A stretch of 64,000 nucleotides of DNA from Imbricaverruca yamaguchii. Lineage: Eukaryota; Arthropoda; Thecostraca; Neoverrucidae. The position numbers and the translations under genes are program-made. The notes below the pieces were generated by a model that had not been told where the DNA came from, did not search any database, and saw nothing but the letters and a program-made list of their open reading frames with translations. Every line of letters starts with the position of its first letter. Position 1 is the first letter of the stretch. Below are positions 11,144 to 21,964 of this stretch, one piece after another. Location of the stretch: contig JAOTOL010001145.1 in assembly GCA_034440575.1 (NCBI GenBank), positions 1 through 64,000 of the forward strand, read 5' to 3'.

Positions 11144-14137
11144 GTGGGGAGGGATGAAATTGCATTGCCAACTCAGGAATATTCCAATAGTGTCAGCCAA
11201 GACAATAGAACCTCAAAGTCTGCAAATAGGGACAGCAGCAACTCAAGGGGACAGAGTTATAGTTCATCTAGTGATAAAAGAACTCCTCAATATGAAAAAG
11301 CCAAAGGTGGTTATGGAGCATTTGTTAAGTGTATGATGTTTAATGCTCAGAGTATCCGTTCCAAATTTGATGAGTTCAAGTGTTATGTTGCTGAGGAGGA
11401 ACCGGATTTTGTTTGCATTACGGAGGCATGGGTCAGTGAAGGGTATTTTGGAGATAACTTACAGGACTATGAGATCCAGGGATACAATATGTTTTCGTGC
11501 AATAGGGGTCCAGCAATGAAAGGGGGTGGTGTAATGCTCTATATGAATAGCTTATTCAGTTCTCAAAAAGTAGCAGGTTGGGATAAAAATGTGTCTGTGG
11601 AGTCCATTTGGCTTGATGTCACTGTGGGAAAAGGCAACAGAAATACTCTTAGGATAGGAGCTTTCTACCGATCAGGAACCCTGCCACATTCTCAGCAACT
11701 GGAGCTTGACAAGGTGATTTGTGAGGAAATCAGTAGAAACTTTAAGAGGAAGTGCCTTATTCTCGGTGACTTTAATCTAAAAGGTTATGAAAATGCTGGT
11801 GTTGGCTCCCCATCATGCAAAATGTTCAGGAAATGCCTTGAAGAGGACCTGTTCTTACACCAGTTTGTATCGGAACCTACCAGGCATGGTTCATTCTTGG
11901 ACCTTGTATTCTCGGATTTAAGTGACTTGGTTCAAGACTTGACTGTAGGCGAAACTCTGGGAAAAAGTGACCATAACATAGTTAGATTCAAGGCACATGT
12001 AGGGGAAATTATCAAGGATAATTTGGTAAAGGTTCCAAATTTCAACAGAGCAGACTTTAACGGCATGAGAGCGGCTTTAAGTGCCATCAGATGGGAAGAA
12101 GAATTCTCCAATTTAAATGCCTGTGAAATGTGGGAAAAGTTCAAATCTTACTTAAAGGAAACTCAGATTAGACATGTCCCCCAAAAGCAAAGACGCAAAA
12201 GAAGGGTAGGAAAGCCAGCATGGCTTACACCAGACGTGATAAAAGCAATTAAGGCTAAGAAAACTGCATTTAGAGTTTTTAAAGAAGCCTCAAATGTCAT
12301 TAATCTAAAGGCGTATCGAAAAGCTAGAGACACTGTGAAGCAAAAAACCAGAGCAGCAAAGCGAGCAAAGGAACTGGATTTAGCTAGAAACTGTAATGGG
12401 GACAGTAAAAAGTTCTTTAGTTTCTACAAGCTGAGTAAAGTTTCTAGCACGATTGGTCCACTGGAAGTAAACGGGACTACATTGGGTGAGGATAGTGAGA
12501 TGGTTGAGGAGCTGAGCAAGCAGTTCAAATCAGTGTTTACATTGGAAGATATGACCAATCTGCCGACCGTACACCATAGTTCAGTTACATGGGATCTGAC
12601 AAATGATGTTGATTTCATTGGTAGTGATGTTGTTTACAATCATATCAGGAAAATAAAGCCAAATAAGGCAGCAGGACCTGATGATATTTATGCTAGGGTG
12701 TTGCGGGAAACTGAAAAGGAACTGGCATTTCCACTTAGTATAATATTTTGTAGATCAGTTTCACATAATGAAATTCCAACCGATTGGAAAAGGGCAAATG
12801 TAGTTCCTATTTTCAAGAAAGGAGAAAGAGGGAAAGTTGAAAACTATAGGCCAATAAGTCTCACATCCCTAGTCTGCAAGGTACTCGAATCAATTATCAA
12901 GGATAGAATAGTTAGTTATCTGGAAGGTAGCAGATTGATTCAAGATACTCAACATGGATTTAAAAAAGGACGATCGTGTCTCACAAACCTCTTGGACTTT
13001 TTTAACTTCGCCACAGAACAATTTGATCAGGGAAATCAGGTTGATGTAGCATATCTTGACTTTAGTAAGGCCTTTGACAAGGTACCCCATAAACGGTTAA
13101 TGATACAGCTTCAGTCCCATGGTATTGCAGGTAGCATCTTAAAATGGATAGAGTTGTGGCTTTCAGATAGACAGCAAAGAGTGATGCTAAATGGTACAAA
13201 GTCATCATGGCAAAATGTTCTTAGTGGAGTCCCCCAGGGGTCAGTACTAGGGCCATTACTGTTCATTATATTTGTAAATAACATTGAAAGTGGCCTAAGC
13301 AGTAAAGTTTTGAAATTTGCAGATGATTTGAAGGTCCTTAGGGCAATAACAGGTCAGGATGAGCATATCTCGCTGCAAAAAGACTTAGACGAACTTGTGA
13401 AGTGGTCCGAAGAATGGCAAATGAAATTTAACTTTGATAAGTGCAAAATCATGCATGTAGGTAAGCAGCATATGAAGGCTCCATACTTGATGGGTGGCCA
13501 AGTGCTATCAGTGACTCAACAGGAGAAGGATTTAGGTGTTATTCTAAACACAAAACTGGGGGCATCAGAACAGACCAAGGAAGCCAGGAAGAAGGCACTG
13601 AGAATGCTCGGGGCAATAAATAGGAATGTATCATACAGAAGTGAGGAAGTGATCAGGAAGCTTTACTGTGCATACGTCAGGCCACATTTGGAATACTGCA
13701 TCCAAGCTTGGTCTCCTAGCTATGAAAAAGATTGTTGGCTTTTAGAGAGAGTACAAAAGAGGGCTACAAAAATGGTTAATGGTATAAGCAACCTGGCATA
13801 TGAGGAAAGATTGAAGAAATTGAATATGTTTTCACTTAGATAGAGAGGAGATCTCATCGAGGTCTTTAAATTTGTCAATGGTCTGCAGAGGGGATACCTT
13901 GGGGAAATGTTTGAATTTAACAGAAATGATGCAATTAGAGGTCATAAATTCAAAATTAAAATTAACCACAGCAGAACAAGGTTAAGGCAATCTTTCTTCA
14001 CCAACAGGGTAGTGGAACACTGGAACCAGCTGCCAGAAAACATCGTCAGTAGCAGCACATTGAACATCTTTAAAAACAGCATAGACAATCATTATAAGAA
14101 TAGAGGGCTTGCTTTTCAGTATTACAGGGAGGGCTGA
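11144..14137 (+). pseudogene. LINE ORF2: endonuclease plus reverse transcriptase, one in-frame stop
   Basis: This is the ORF2 polyprotein of a CR1/L2-like LINE. The APE-type endonuclease starts at the first ATG (11333; FNAQSIRSKFDEFK) and shows CITEAW, GDFNL and SDHN motifs. The reverse transcriptase shows ANVVPIFKKG, NYRPISLTS, HGFKKGRSC, AYLDFSKAFDKVPH, GVPQGSVLGPLLF and the catalytic FADD at about 13316-13327. The frame is open from 11144 (no ATG before 11333) to a TAG at 13841-13843. The same frame then continues for about 97 codons of typical C-terminal sequence (RGDLIEVFKFVNG, FFTNRVVEHWNQLP) to a TGA at 14135-14137. The only visible coding defect in ORF2 is that single stop, so the copy is fairly young although 5'-truncated. 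The 5-bp gap after ORF1 is typical of the tight ORF1-ORF2 arrangement. Confidence 0.9.
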
Positions 14138-14368
14138 TTGGCAGATTTGGTGGGCAACTGGTTCAGTGTACAGATTGCAACCAAGAAGGGCCCTTGTGGC
14201 TCAGAGTTGCACTAATCTTTTATGTCTTTATGTCTTTATGTCTTTATGTCTTAACATGGCCTAGCATAGTAATTCATCCAGGCCTAACCTAGTCTGTTGG
14301 AGCCAAATTTGATCTGACCCTGCCGGCCTGAGCTGACCTGACCTGACCCGACGTGACCGCGTGGCCAG

Positions 14369-14549
14369 GTGTACGCATGGGTGGCGGTGTTCGTTCTGCC
14401 CCTGAACGCGGCCGTGAACCCGCTGCTCTACACGCTGTCGACGGTGCAGTTCGTGGAGCAGGCCGAGCAGAGGCTGCGCACTGTTCGACAGTCGTGGAAG
14501 CGGTCCTTCACTATCAAAACCTGCACCACCGGGGTCAGCGACGACAAAG
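14369..14549 (+). CDS. LGR/RXFP-like GPCR, exon with transmembrane helix 7 and proximal tail
   Basis: The acceptor is GTGGCCAG ending at 14368, entered in phase 0, which matches the TM6 exon. The peptide begins VYAWVAVFVLPLNAAVNPLL and continues YTLST. LPLN..VNPLLY is the TM7 NPxxY motif in the form found in LGR/relaxin receptors, where asparagine replaces aspartate. A basic amphipathic helix 8 (EQAEQRLRTVRQSWKRSF) follows. The exon most likely ends at AAAG|GTCAGT (donor at 14550) in phase 1, and the next exon restores the frame. If this donor is not used, the frame would stop at TGA 14555-14557, giving a short tail. The upstream intron edge is rich in TGACCTGACC motifs. Confidence 0.88.
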
Positions 14550-14859
14550 GTCAGTGAAACCATCAGGGCAGCTGTTCGGCCCAGTCCGGGCGGCGTGCAG
14601 GATAACGGTGTAGCGGTCAGCGCATTGGTACAGCCCGTACAGCCGGCGGGGAAGTGGCCTCTCCTGAGCAGAGGTCACATAGCAAGACCTGTCATTAAAT
14701 ATTGCCAATTCACGTTAGGCGGCAGGCACAGTAGCAATGCTGGTATCGGGGTATCTTAAGTTAAAGAAGAAAAACATGTAATTTCCTGGAGCCATTCAAG
14801 AACCGTGAAATATGCGACCTCGACAAGCGCAACCGAATGCTCACTAGTGTGAGTGCAAG

Positions 14860-15170
14860 TCTTCTGTTACTATTACCATTCAAGTTATTATAATTTGGAG
14901 TTCAACTGCCCATACTACCTGGCTTACCCACAGAAATGCTTGTTTTGAGACTAGTCATATCAGGAGCGAATCCAAAGGAGGAGAAATAAGCAGCATGCGA
15001 CTGGTTTTCTCAAAGCGATATCATTTACGTTGTCATCAAAAATTGAGTGGTGGTTTTGTCCAATCTCCCCTGGCCTCCTAACTTCGCCATCGGAGAAATT
15101 TTGATATTTTGACATTCGAAAAGTATAGGCTAGGTCAGTGGGATTCGGTTGAGCTATCCAGTTTTGGAAT
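14860..15170 (+). mobile_element. Dispersed repeat, copy B (left half)
   Basis: Similar to 9690-9985 along its length. Its right-half partner (GGATCGGTCCCTTGTACAGA and on) lies at about 16053-16143, inside the foldback loop, so copy B carries the foldback arm as an internal segment. Non-coding. Confidence 0.65.
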
Positions 15171-15171
15171 C

Positions 15172-17213
15172 CACTCGTGTTTCGGTCATTTTTCGCTCAG
15201 GTCAACATTCAGGTCACTGGGTCATCAGGTCAAATTCGACCAGATGAGGTGGGACTGAGATATTGACACATATATCAGGACCTGTAACAGATAGAAACAA
15301 ACGGCGAACGCTATTCGACAGTCCTTGAAATGCGCTACCGACAATAGGCGGTGTAATTTAAGGTCAGGTCAACCGAAACTTAGGGCAAGGTCATGAAGTC
15401 ATGACCTCAGGTAAAGGTCACGAAGCCGCCTAGGGAGGTCATGTAATGTATCAATTGACACGTCTTGGCAATACAAGCATAATTACGGTAATTTCAGCCT
15501 TCTAGCTCAATACAGTGCGATATAATGCGCAGAAATGTGTAGTGATCTCAGGTGACCTCAGAGACCTTGGTGAGGTCACTGAGCAAAAATTTCAGCGGTA
15601 ACATTGAGCATAGCTTCCATCTACATGCCACAACCGTTGTGAGATCATTCCGAGCGCAAATATGTAACCAGGAAACATTTGTATATTTTACCATAGCCCT
15701 ATAATGGGGAAGCCATGGCCGCGATCTGAGCTAAGGTCGATGTTACGAAAAAACCTATATGCATATGATGATCCCTGATGAGATCATGACATGTTATAAG
15801 TTTGAAATCAATCGCCCAATTATTGTGGAAGTTATGCCACCTAGAACTCCGAGTGTAGTTGGGTCACTTCGTCTGACCTGGTTACCTGACCTGAGATGAC
15901 CCAGGATTAAAAATGTATGAGGATATGCGGACAAGACCAATGAACAGCTATGCGAGGTTTGGCCTTGCTAACCCGATTAGTTTGGCGGTAAATGAAGAAA
16001 ACCCGGAGGGGGCAAATATCTGGCCCCCGGACGTGCGCGGGTTAAAGGGGGCTGGATCGGTCCCTTGTACAGATGCAAGTGTGGGGCTAAGATTCACATT
16101 GTGTGCTAAAGAGGTGAATCAGCTCGTTACTGGAGCTGATTCACAGGCCGTGTCGCCCGCGGCTCGCCTCCGACCGACCGCCACTGACGGCGGTCGGGTC
16201 CGGAACCATTCCCTCACAGTTAATGGACCCCAACGCCAAAGTTACCGGCAGATTTTCCCATTTCACGCATTAGGCGATGTGCCTGATATGACTTCCGCTT
16301 CCATTGCGGTTGAGGCCGACAGGCTCCCTCGAAATCACTTCTGAACTTTACGGTCATGAGCATTGAATGGAGAGTCGATGTTGTTCGATATTGCTCATGG
16401 CTCGAACTTTCTTTTTGTGGTGGCGCCTCGGAGGCTTCACGTGTCCTCTGTAGAGAAAATGTCGGCGCTTGACGCTTATCGAGCCATGCCCGAACCTTAT
16501 CGAGCCACGCGCACGTTCGGGGCGGCAGATATCTGCCCCCTCAGGTTTTCCTCATTTGCCGCCAAACTAATCGGGTTAGCAAGGTCAAACCTCGCGTAGC
16601 TGTTCATTGGTCTTTTTCGCATATCCTCATGCATTTTTCATCCTGGATCTTCTCAGGTCAGGTCACCAGGTCAAGCGAAGTGACCCAACTACACTCGGAG
16701 TTCTAGGTGGCATAACTTCCACAATAATTGGGCAATTGATTTCAAACTTATAGCATGCCATGCATTCATCAGGGACCATAATATGTATATCGGGGTTTAT
16801 CGTAGCATTGACCTTAGGTCAGGTCGCGGCCATGGCTTCCCCATTATAGAGCTATGGGAAAATATACAAATGTTTCCTGGTTACATATTTGCGCTCGGAA
16901 TGATCTCACAACGGTTGTGGCATGTAGATGGAAGCTATGCTCAATGTTACCGCTTACATTTTTGCTCAGTGACCTCACCAAGGTCTCTGAGGTCACCTGA
17001 GATCACTACACATTTCTGCGCATTATATCGCATTACATTGAGATAGAAGGCTGAAATTACCGTCATTGTGCTTGTATCGCCACGACGTGTCGATTGATGC
17101 ATTACATGACCTCCCTAGGCAGCTTCATGACTTGACCTATGATTTGACCTATGATGACCTAGTGACCTGAATGTTGACCGGAGCGAAAAAAAATAACCTA
17201 AACACTTTCGATA
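15172..17213. mobile_element. Foldback element with two long inverted arms
   Basis: The left arm (about 15172-16037) and right arm (about 16507-17213) are imperfect reverse complements. For example, 15550-15590 (GTCACTGAGCAAAAAT) pairs with the ATTTTTGCTCAGTGAC at about 16961, and the arm tips pair TTCGCTCAGGTCAACATTCA with TGAATGTTGACCGGAGCG. The inner arms pair GGGCAAATATCTGGCCCC with GGCAGATATCTGCCCC. A loop of about 470 bp separates them. The arms are dense in AGGTCA motifs. No transposase is encoded; short ORFs here are not coding. Confidence 0.8.
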
Positions 17214-18570
17214 GAACCCGTCACCAGCTATCCAACGCCGTTTTCCGTTTGTCGCTAGCTAGCATAGTTATAGATATCTTATGGGGCAGACATCTGCCCC
17301 CCCCGGACATGCGAAGTTGGCGCGGACCTTCGGACGTGGGAGTGTTAATAATCTCTAAAAGATTCATCTTAAAATGTGAAATATGAATGGGTTTGATAGC
17401 AAAAATGACAAGGTTAAAACATCATCGAAGCTATTCAAGATGACATCAAAGTGCATCACATTCGATTTGCTTTTAGGTAGGAACACTGGAAATTGTCAAC
17501 ACATGGCATATAAACTGTACGAAGCAATGACTTGCGTGACCTATTGCAAGAACTTGAGAACTTGAGTGACCAATTGCTCCCATTTCACTTTGAGGACAAG
17601 ATGACAGGATGAAATGGTGTGATAATATAATGAACTCGTATAAGAACAATTATCATGAAAGAGTTTGCTTAAATTGTATTCAGATTTGATTATTGAGCAT
17701 TACTTGCAAGTCCTGTAGAAACTAGAAAATGGTATTAATCCTGAGCCTACTTTGGTGGTATTCCTTCAGAAACCCATCACCAGTGCGGCGCCATCGGTGT
17801 TATGGTCGCCCGAAACGCGCGTAACGAGTGGCCTTTCCATTCCCCACCAAGCATGACCGGACGTTAAAAATGTCCAATTAAGTGACGATCCTTTTTCCCA
17901 GCAAGCACGTCCGGACATTAAAAATACCAATTGAGTGACGTCTCATTTTGTGCGCATGTCTGATTTTTGAAGATACGTCCGTATCACGTCTTGCATCAGT
18001 CTCACTTCTCATCACTTGAGTATTTTCTGGGGATATCGAGATTTCTAGCAACCATCACGTGGGCAAAAATATCAGGAACATCAAACGCGCCGGGGATGCC
18101 CGAGTTGACGATATGTCATTGAGATATTCATCAGAGCTGTCCATATTGAAAGCTGTTCTCGCTCTCGTGATCACAGTACATGGTTGAATAAATCACTCGG
18201 AGCACCATTTCCAATGTGGTAGGAAATTGGTTTCAGTCAGCATGGATTCAATAGACATATCATATCGATCACCATCCAAATGTAATACCATCGTAGAATC
18301 CAATTGGTCATGGTTATTTTCCGAGAGGTGAAATTTACGTGTGAAAAGGCTTCGATTTGCCAACTTTATATATGCATAAACAAAATAACTATGTCGTTTA
18401 AGTAGCGTCAAGCGTGTTGACTATGTCGTCTTCACTGTTGAAGACCGTCTGGCGCGGAATTACCGTAGTTATTTCATATAATGCAAATAACACTTGATTC
18501 GTTATAACACCGAAAACTGATGGCTTGTTAAATAAAACATGTAACGTTGACATATAATCCCGATATGCTG
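17214..18570. other. Intron sequence without recognised features
   Basis: Part of the intron between the TM7 and tail exons. It is AT-rich and I recognise no coding or structured element apart from a palindromic GGGGCAGACATCTGCCCC near 17284, also present in variant form in the foldback. Confidence 0.4.
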
Positions 18571-18914
18571 CTAAGATGTCCTCGGACACGCTTGCGATGT
18601 CCTCCGACACGTTCGCGATGTCCTCCGACACGTTTGTGATGTGGTCCGACACGTTTGCGATGTCCTCCGACACGTTGTCGATGTCCTCCGACACGTTTGC
18701 GATGTGCTCCGACACGTTTGCGATGTCCTCCGACCAGTTTGCGATGTCCTCCGACCCGTTTGCGATGTCCTCGGACACGTTTGCGATGTCCTCGGACACG
18801 TTTTCGATGTCCTCGGACACGTTTGCGATGTCCTCCGACACGTTTGTGATGTCCTCGGACACGTTTGCGATGTCCTCCGACACGTTTGCGATGTCCTCCG
18901 ACACGTTTGCGATG
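18571..18914. repeat. 21-bp minisatellite, about 16 copies, just upstream of the tail exon
   Basis: Units such as TCCTCCGACACGTTTGCGATG repeat every 21 bp. Being a multiple of 3, the array reads openly on both strands as 7-residue repeats (MSSDTFA on +, SEDIANV on -). The last unit runs into TCCTCAG and a pyrimidine-rich stretch leading to the tail-exon acceptor at 18945. I treat it as intronic, because the exon phase fits the downstream CGCAG acceptor. Confidence 0.9.
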
Positions 18915-18945
18915 TCCTCAGCAGCTTCTGCCTGCTCGGCCGCAG

Positions 18946-19060
18946 GCTTGGACACGGACACGCCGCTGTGGAGGAAGCGGCTCCACAAGTTCCCGCTGGA
19001 CAACGAGCTGGTGGACACGGTGGCGCTCGTCGACCTGACCCCGGCGGCCCAGCGGGCACG
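18946..19060 (+). CDS. LGR/RXFP-like GPCR, cytoplasmic tail exon
   Basis: The acceptor GCTCGGCCGCAG ends at 18945 and the donor CACG|GTGGGT is at 19061. The initial GC completes a glycine codon with the final G of the TM7 exon, so the frame is conserved. The peptide contains LDTDTPLWRKRLHKFPLDNE and then a hydrophobic/neutral stretch ending TPAAQRAR. It is soluble and partly basic, as expected for a receptor C-terminal tail. Exon identity is inferred from phase, splice sites and codon composition, because tails are poorly conserved. The last 27 exon bases and first 11 intron bases form the founding unit of the 38-bp array that follows, so the authentic donor is followed by dozens of copies. 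It ends in phase 2 (CG), and a possible last exon at 20920 continues it. Confidence 0.6.
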
Positions 19061-20900
19061 GTGGGTTGTGACCTGACCCCGGCGGCCCAGCGGGCACGGT
19101 GGGTTGTGACCTGACCCCGGCGGCCCAGCGGGCACGGTGGGTTGTGACCTGACCCCGGCGGCCCAGCGGGCACGGTGGGTTGTGACCTGACCCCGGCGGC
19201 CCAGCGGGCACGGTGGGTTGTGACCTGACCCCGGCGGCCCAGCGGGCACGGTGGGTTGTGACCTGACCCCGGCGGCCCAGCGGGCACGGTGGGTTGTGAC
19301 CTGACCCCGGCGGCCCAGCGGGCACGGTGGGTTGTGACCTGACCCCGGCGGCCCAGCGGGCACGGTGGGTTGTGACCTGACCCCGGCGGCCCAGCGGGCA
19401 CGGTGGGTTGTGACCTGACCCCGGCGGCCCAGCGGCAGGTGGGTTGGACACCGGCGGCCCAGGGGCACGGTGGGTTGTGACCTGACCCCGGCGGCCCAGC
19501 GGGCACGGTGGGTTGTGACCTGACCCCGGCGGCCCAGCGGGCACGGTGGGTTGTGACCTGACCCCGGCGGCCCAGCGGGCACGGTGGGTTGTGACCTGAC
19601 CCCGGCGGCCCAGCGGGCACGGTGGGTTGTGACCTGACCCCGGCGGCCCAGCGGGCACGGTGGGTTGTGACCTGACCCCGGCGGCCCAGCGGGCACGGTG
19701 GGTTGTGACCTGACCCCGGCGGCCCAGCGGGCACGGTGGGTTGTGACCTGACCCCGGCGGCAGGGACGTGGGTTTGGCCCAGCGGGCACGGTGGGTTGTG
19801 ACCTGACCCCGGCGGCCCAGCGGGCACGGTGGGTTGTGACCTGACCCCGGCGGCCCAGCGGGCACGGTGGGTTGTGACCTGACGCCGGCGGCCCAGCGGG
19901 CACGGTGGGTTGTGACCTGACCCCGGCGGCCCAGCGGGCACGGTGGGTTGTGACCTGACGCCGGCGGCCCAGCGGGCACGGTGGGTTGTGACCTGACCCC
20001 GGCGGCCCAGCGGGCACGGTGGGTTGTGACCTGACGCCGGCGGCCCAGCGGGCACGGTGGGTTGTGACCTGACGCCGGCGGCCCAGCGGGCACGGTGGGT
20101 TGTGACCTGACGCCGGCGGCCCAGCGGGCACGGTGGGTTGTGACCTCACGCCGGCGGCCCAGCGGGCACGGTGGGTTGTGACCTGACCCCGGCGGCCCAG
20201 CGGGCACGGTGGGTTGTGACCTCACGCCGGCGGCCCAGCGGGCACGGTGGGTTGTGACCTCACGCCGGCGGCCCAGCGGGCACGGTGGGTTGTGACCTGA
20301 CGCCGGCGGCCCAGCGGGCACGGTGGGTTGTGACCTCACGCCGGCGGCCCAGCGGGCACGGTGGGTTGTGACCTGACGCCGGCGGCCCAGCGGGCACGGT
20401 GGGTTGTGACCTCACGCCGGCGGCCCAGCGGGCACGGTGGGTTGTGACCTCATGCCGGCGGCCCAGCGGGCACGGTGGGTTGTGACCTCACGCCGGCGGC
20501 CCAGCGGGCACGGTGGGTTGTGACCTGACGCCGGCGGCCCAGCGGGCACGGTGGGTTGTGACCTCACGCCGGCGGCCCAGCGGGCACGGTGGGTTGTGAC
20601 CTCACGCCGGCGGCCCAGCGGGCACGGTGGGTTGTGACCTCACGCCGGCGGCCCAGCGGGCACGGTGGGTTGTGACCTCACGCCGGCGGCCCAGCGGGCA
20701 CGGTGGGTTGTGACCTCACGCCGGCAGCCCAGCGGGCACGGTGGGTTGTGACCTCACGCCGGCGGCCCAGCGGGCACGGTGGGTTGTGACCTCACGCCGG
20801 CGGCCCAGCGGGCACGGTGGGTTGTGACCTGACGCCGGCAGCCCAGCGGGCACGGTGGGTTGTGACCTCACGCCGGCGGCCCAGCGGGCACGGTGGGTTG
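19034..20900 (+). repeat. 38-bp minisatellite made of exon end plus splice donor, about 49 copies
   Basis: Each unit consists of a copy of the last 27 bases of the tail exon (ending GCGGGCACG) joined to GTGGGTTGTGA, the first 11 intron bases. Successive donors are 38 bp apart (19061, 19099 and on). Units on the exon side read CCTGACCCC, the middle mixes CCTGACCCC and CCTGACGCC, and the distal third is mainly CCTCACGCC. Two rearranged units interrupt it at about 19433-19460 and 19761-19785. The long ORFs on both strands come from the repeat. Confidence 0.95.
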
Positions 20901-20919
20901 GGGAGGTCACCTCACCCAG

Positions 20920-20956
20920 CAGCCGACCTGTGGAGGCTATCTGGGGTGACAGGTGA
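20920..20956 (+). CDS. Candidate terminal exon of the LGR/RXFP-like GPCR
   Basis: At the distal edge of the 38-bp array a pyrimidine-rich CACCTCACCCAG (acceptor at 20919, or the alternative CAG three bases later) precedes CAGCCGACCTGTGGAGGC. Joined to the CG overhang of the tail exon, the frame reads about twelve residues ending AIWGDR and stops at TGA 20954-20956. Both acceptor choices give the same stop. Phase agreement is the only support; the exon is too short for homology. No clear AATAAA was found within the next 300 bp. It could be chance. Confidence 0.3.
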
Positions 20957-21419
20957 TCAATGGGTATCTATGGACATATGTAGACGGCAGAAGGGCTGTA
21001 GAGGCTATCTGGGGTGATCAATGGGGAGCTATAAACATCTGTAGACGGCAGAAGGGCTGCAGAGTGTACCTGGTGGTGGCCGGAAGTCTAAGATCATCTG
21101 TGTGTGCAATTTGGTCGAGGAAGGTGCTAGAGAAAGGCACAAAAAGTGACTGGGAATGCAACACGTGGGGTCGTTTGGAAAGCCTGGAATCATTGGCATT
21201 CCCACGCATAGGTGTAAAGCTCATTTTTGAACTGCTTGCGATGCTTGTATACCACAGGCTTTAATCTTACTAACAGTCCTCGATAAATTTATATCACACT
21301 GGCAAATGTTTAAAAAGTAATTAACGCTGTTTGATAGATATCACGTAGCGCGTAGCGCAGCTACAAGCGAGATCGTTCACGTGGACACAAAATCAGTGGA
21401 GTCCCTCTCTGCAGTCCAT
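20957..21419. other. Non-coding stretch after the receptor gene
   Basis: A 55-60 bp segment (ATCTGTAGACGGCAGAAGGGCTG with flanks) occurs twice at about 20975-21060. Nothing else was recognised. If the terminal exon is right, this is 3' UTR or downstream flank. Confidence 0.35.
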
Positions 21420-21850
21420 CGCCCTCCCCCCCAACAGAGGTGACCCTCTTCATAGTCCGTCCTACTCATTCTGACAGAAGTGCCACACTCCGCGGTTGTC
21501 GTACTGACTCTGACATATTTTGTATTCTCCACAACGCCCTCCTGCCCACTCTGGCGGGAGTCGTCCACTCGCAGCCCGCTGTACCCCCTCTGACATAGGT
21601 GACCCTCTCCACAGTCCACCGTACCCCCTCTGTCAGAGGTGACACTCTCCACAGTCCGCCGTACCCTCTCTGACAGAGGTGACCCTCTCCACAGACCACC
21701 GTACCCCGTCTGATAGAGGTGACCCTCTCCACAGTCCACCGTACCCCCTCTGACAGAGGTGACCCTCTCCAGAGACCACCGTGCCCCCTCTGACAGAGGT
21801 GACCCTCTCCACAGTCCCGTCGTACCCCCTCTGACAGAGGCTCCTCTCTT
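21420..21850. repeat. 40-bp minisatellite, about 8-10 copies
   Basis: Units carry CCCTCTGACAGAGGTGACCC and CTCTCCACAGTCCACCGTAC, 40 bp apart (for example 21671 and 21711). The leftmost units are degenerate. TCTGACAGA in each unit is a short near-palindrome. Confidence 0.85.
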
Positions 21851-21964
21851 CACAGGGTGCGGATGAGCTCCAGTCTCCCGCTCAGGGCAGACGCGCTCGT
21901 CTCCAAATCCTGTAACGATACGTGCCGGTCTCCGGGTCGGCGCAGTCGGCGACAGCTGCAGTGT

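Larger units (their letters stand above)
10910..14252 (+). mobile_element. 5'-truncated CR1/L2-like non-LTR retrotransposon
   Basis: The element contains the end of ORF1, an almost complete ORF2 and a 3' tail of four 8-bp TATGTCTT units (14221-14252), the short tandem 3' terminus seen in CR1/L2-group LINEs. It lies in the intron between the TM6 and TM7 exons in the same orientation as the receptor gene. The 5' edge near 10910 is placed where LINE-like coding begins, not by a verified target-site duplication. Confidence 0.85.

Noticed and set aside
18571..18914. Treating the 21-bp array as a coding repeat domain of the receptor
   Set aside because: The phase of the TM7 exon fits the CGCAG acceptor after the array, and unit variation includes changes that look unconstrained.
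18398..20339. Long - strand ORFs of 470-580 codons
   Set aside because: They read the 38-bp and 21-bp arrays; the 38-residue periodicity is simply three repeat units.
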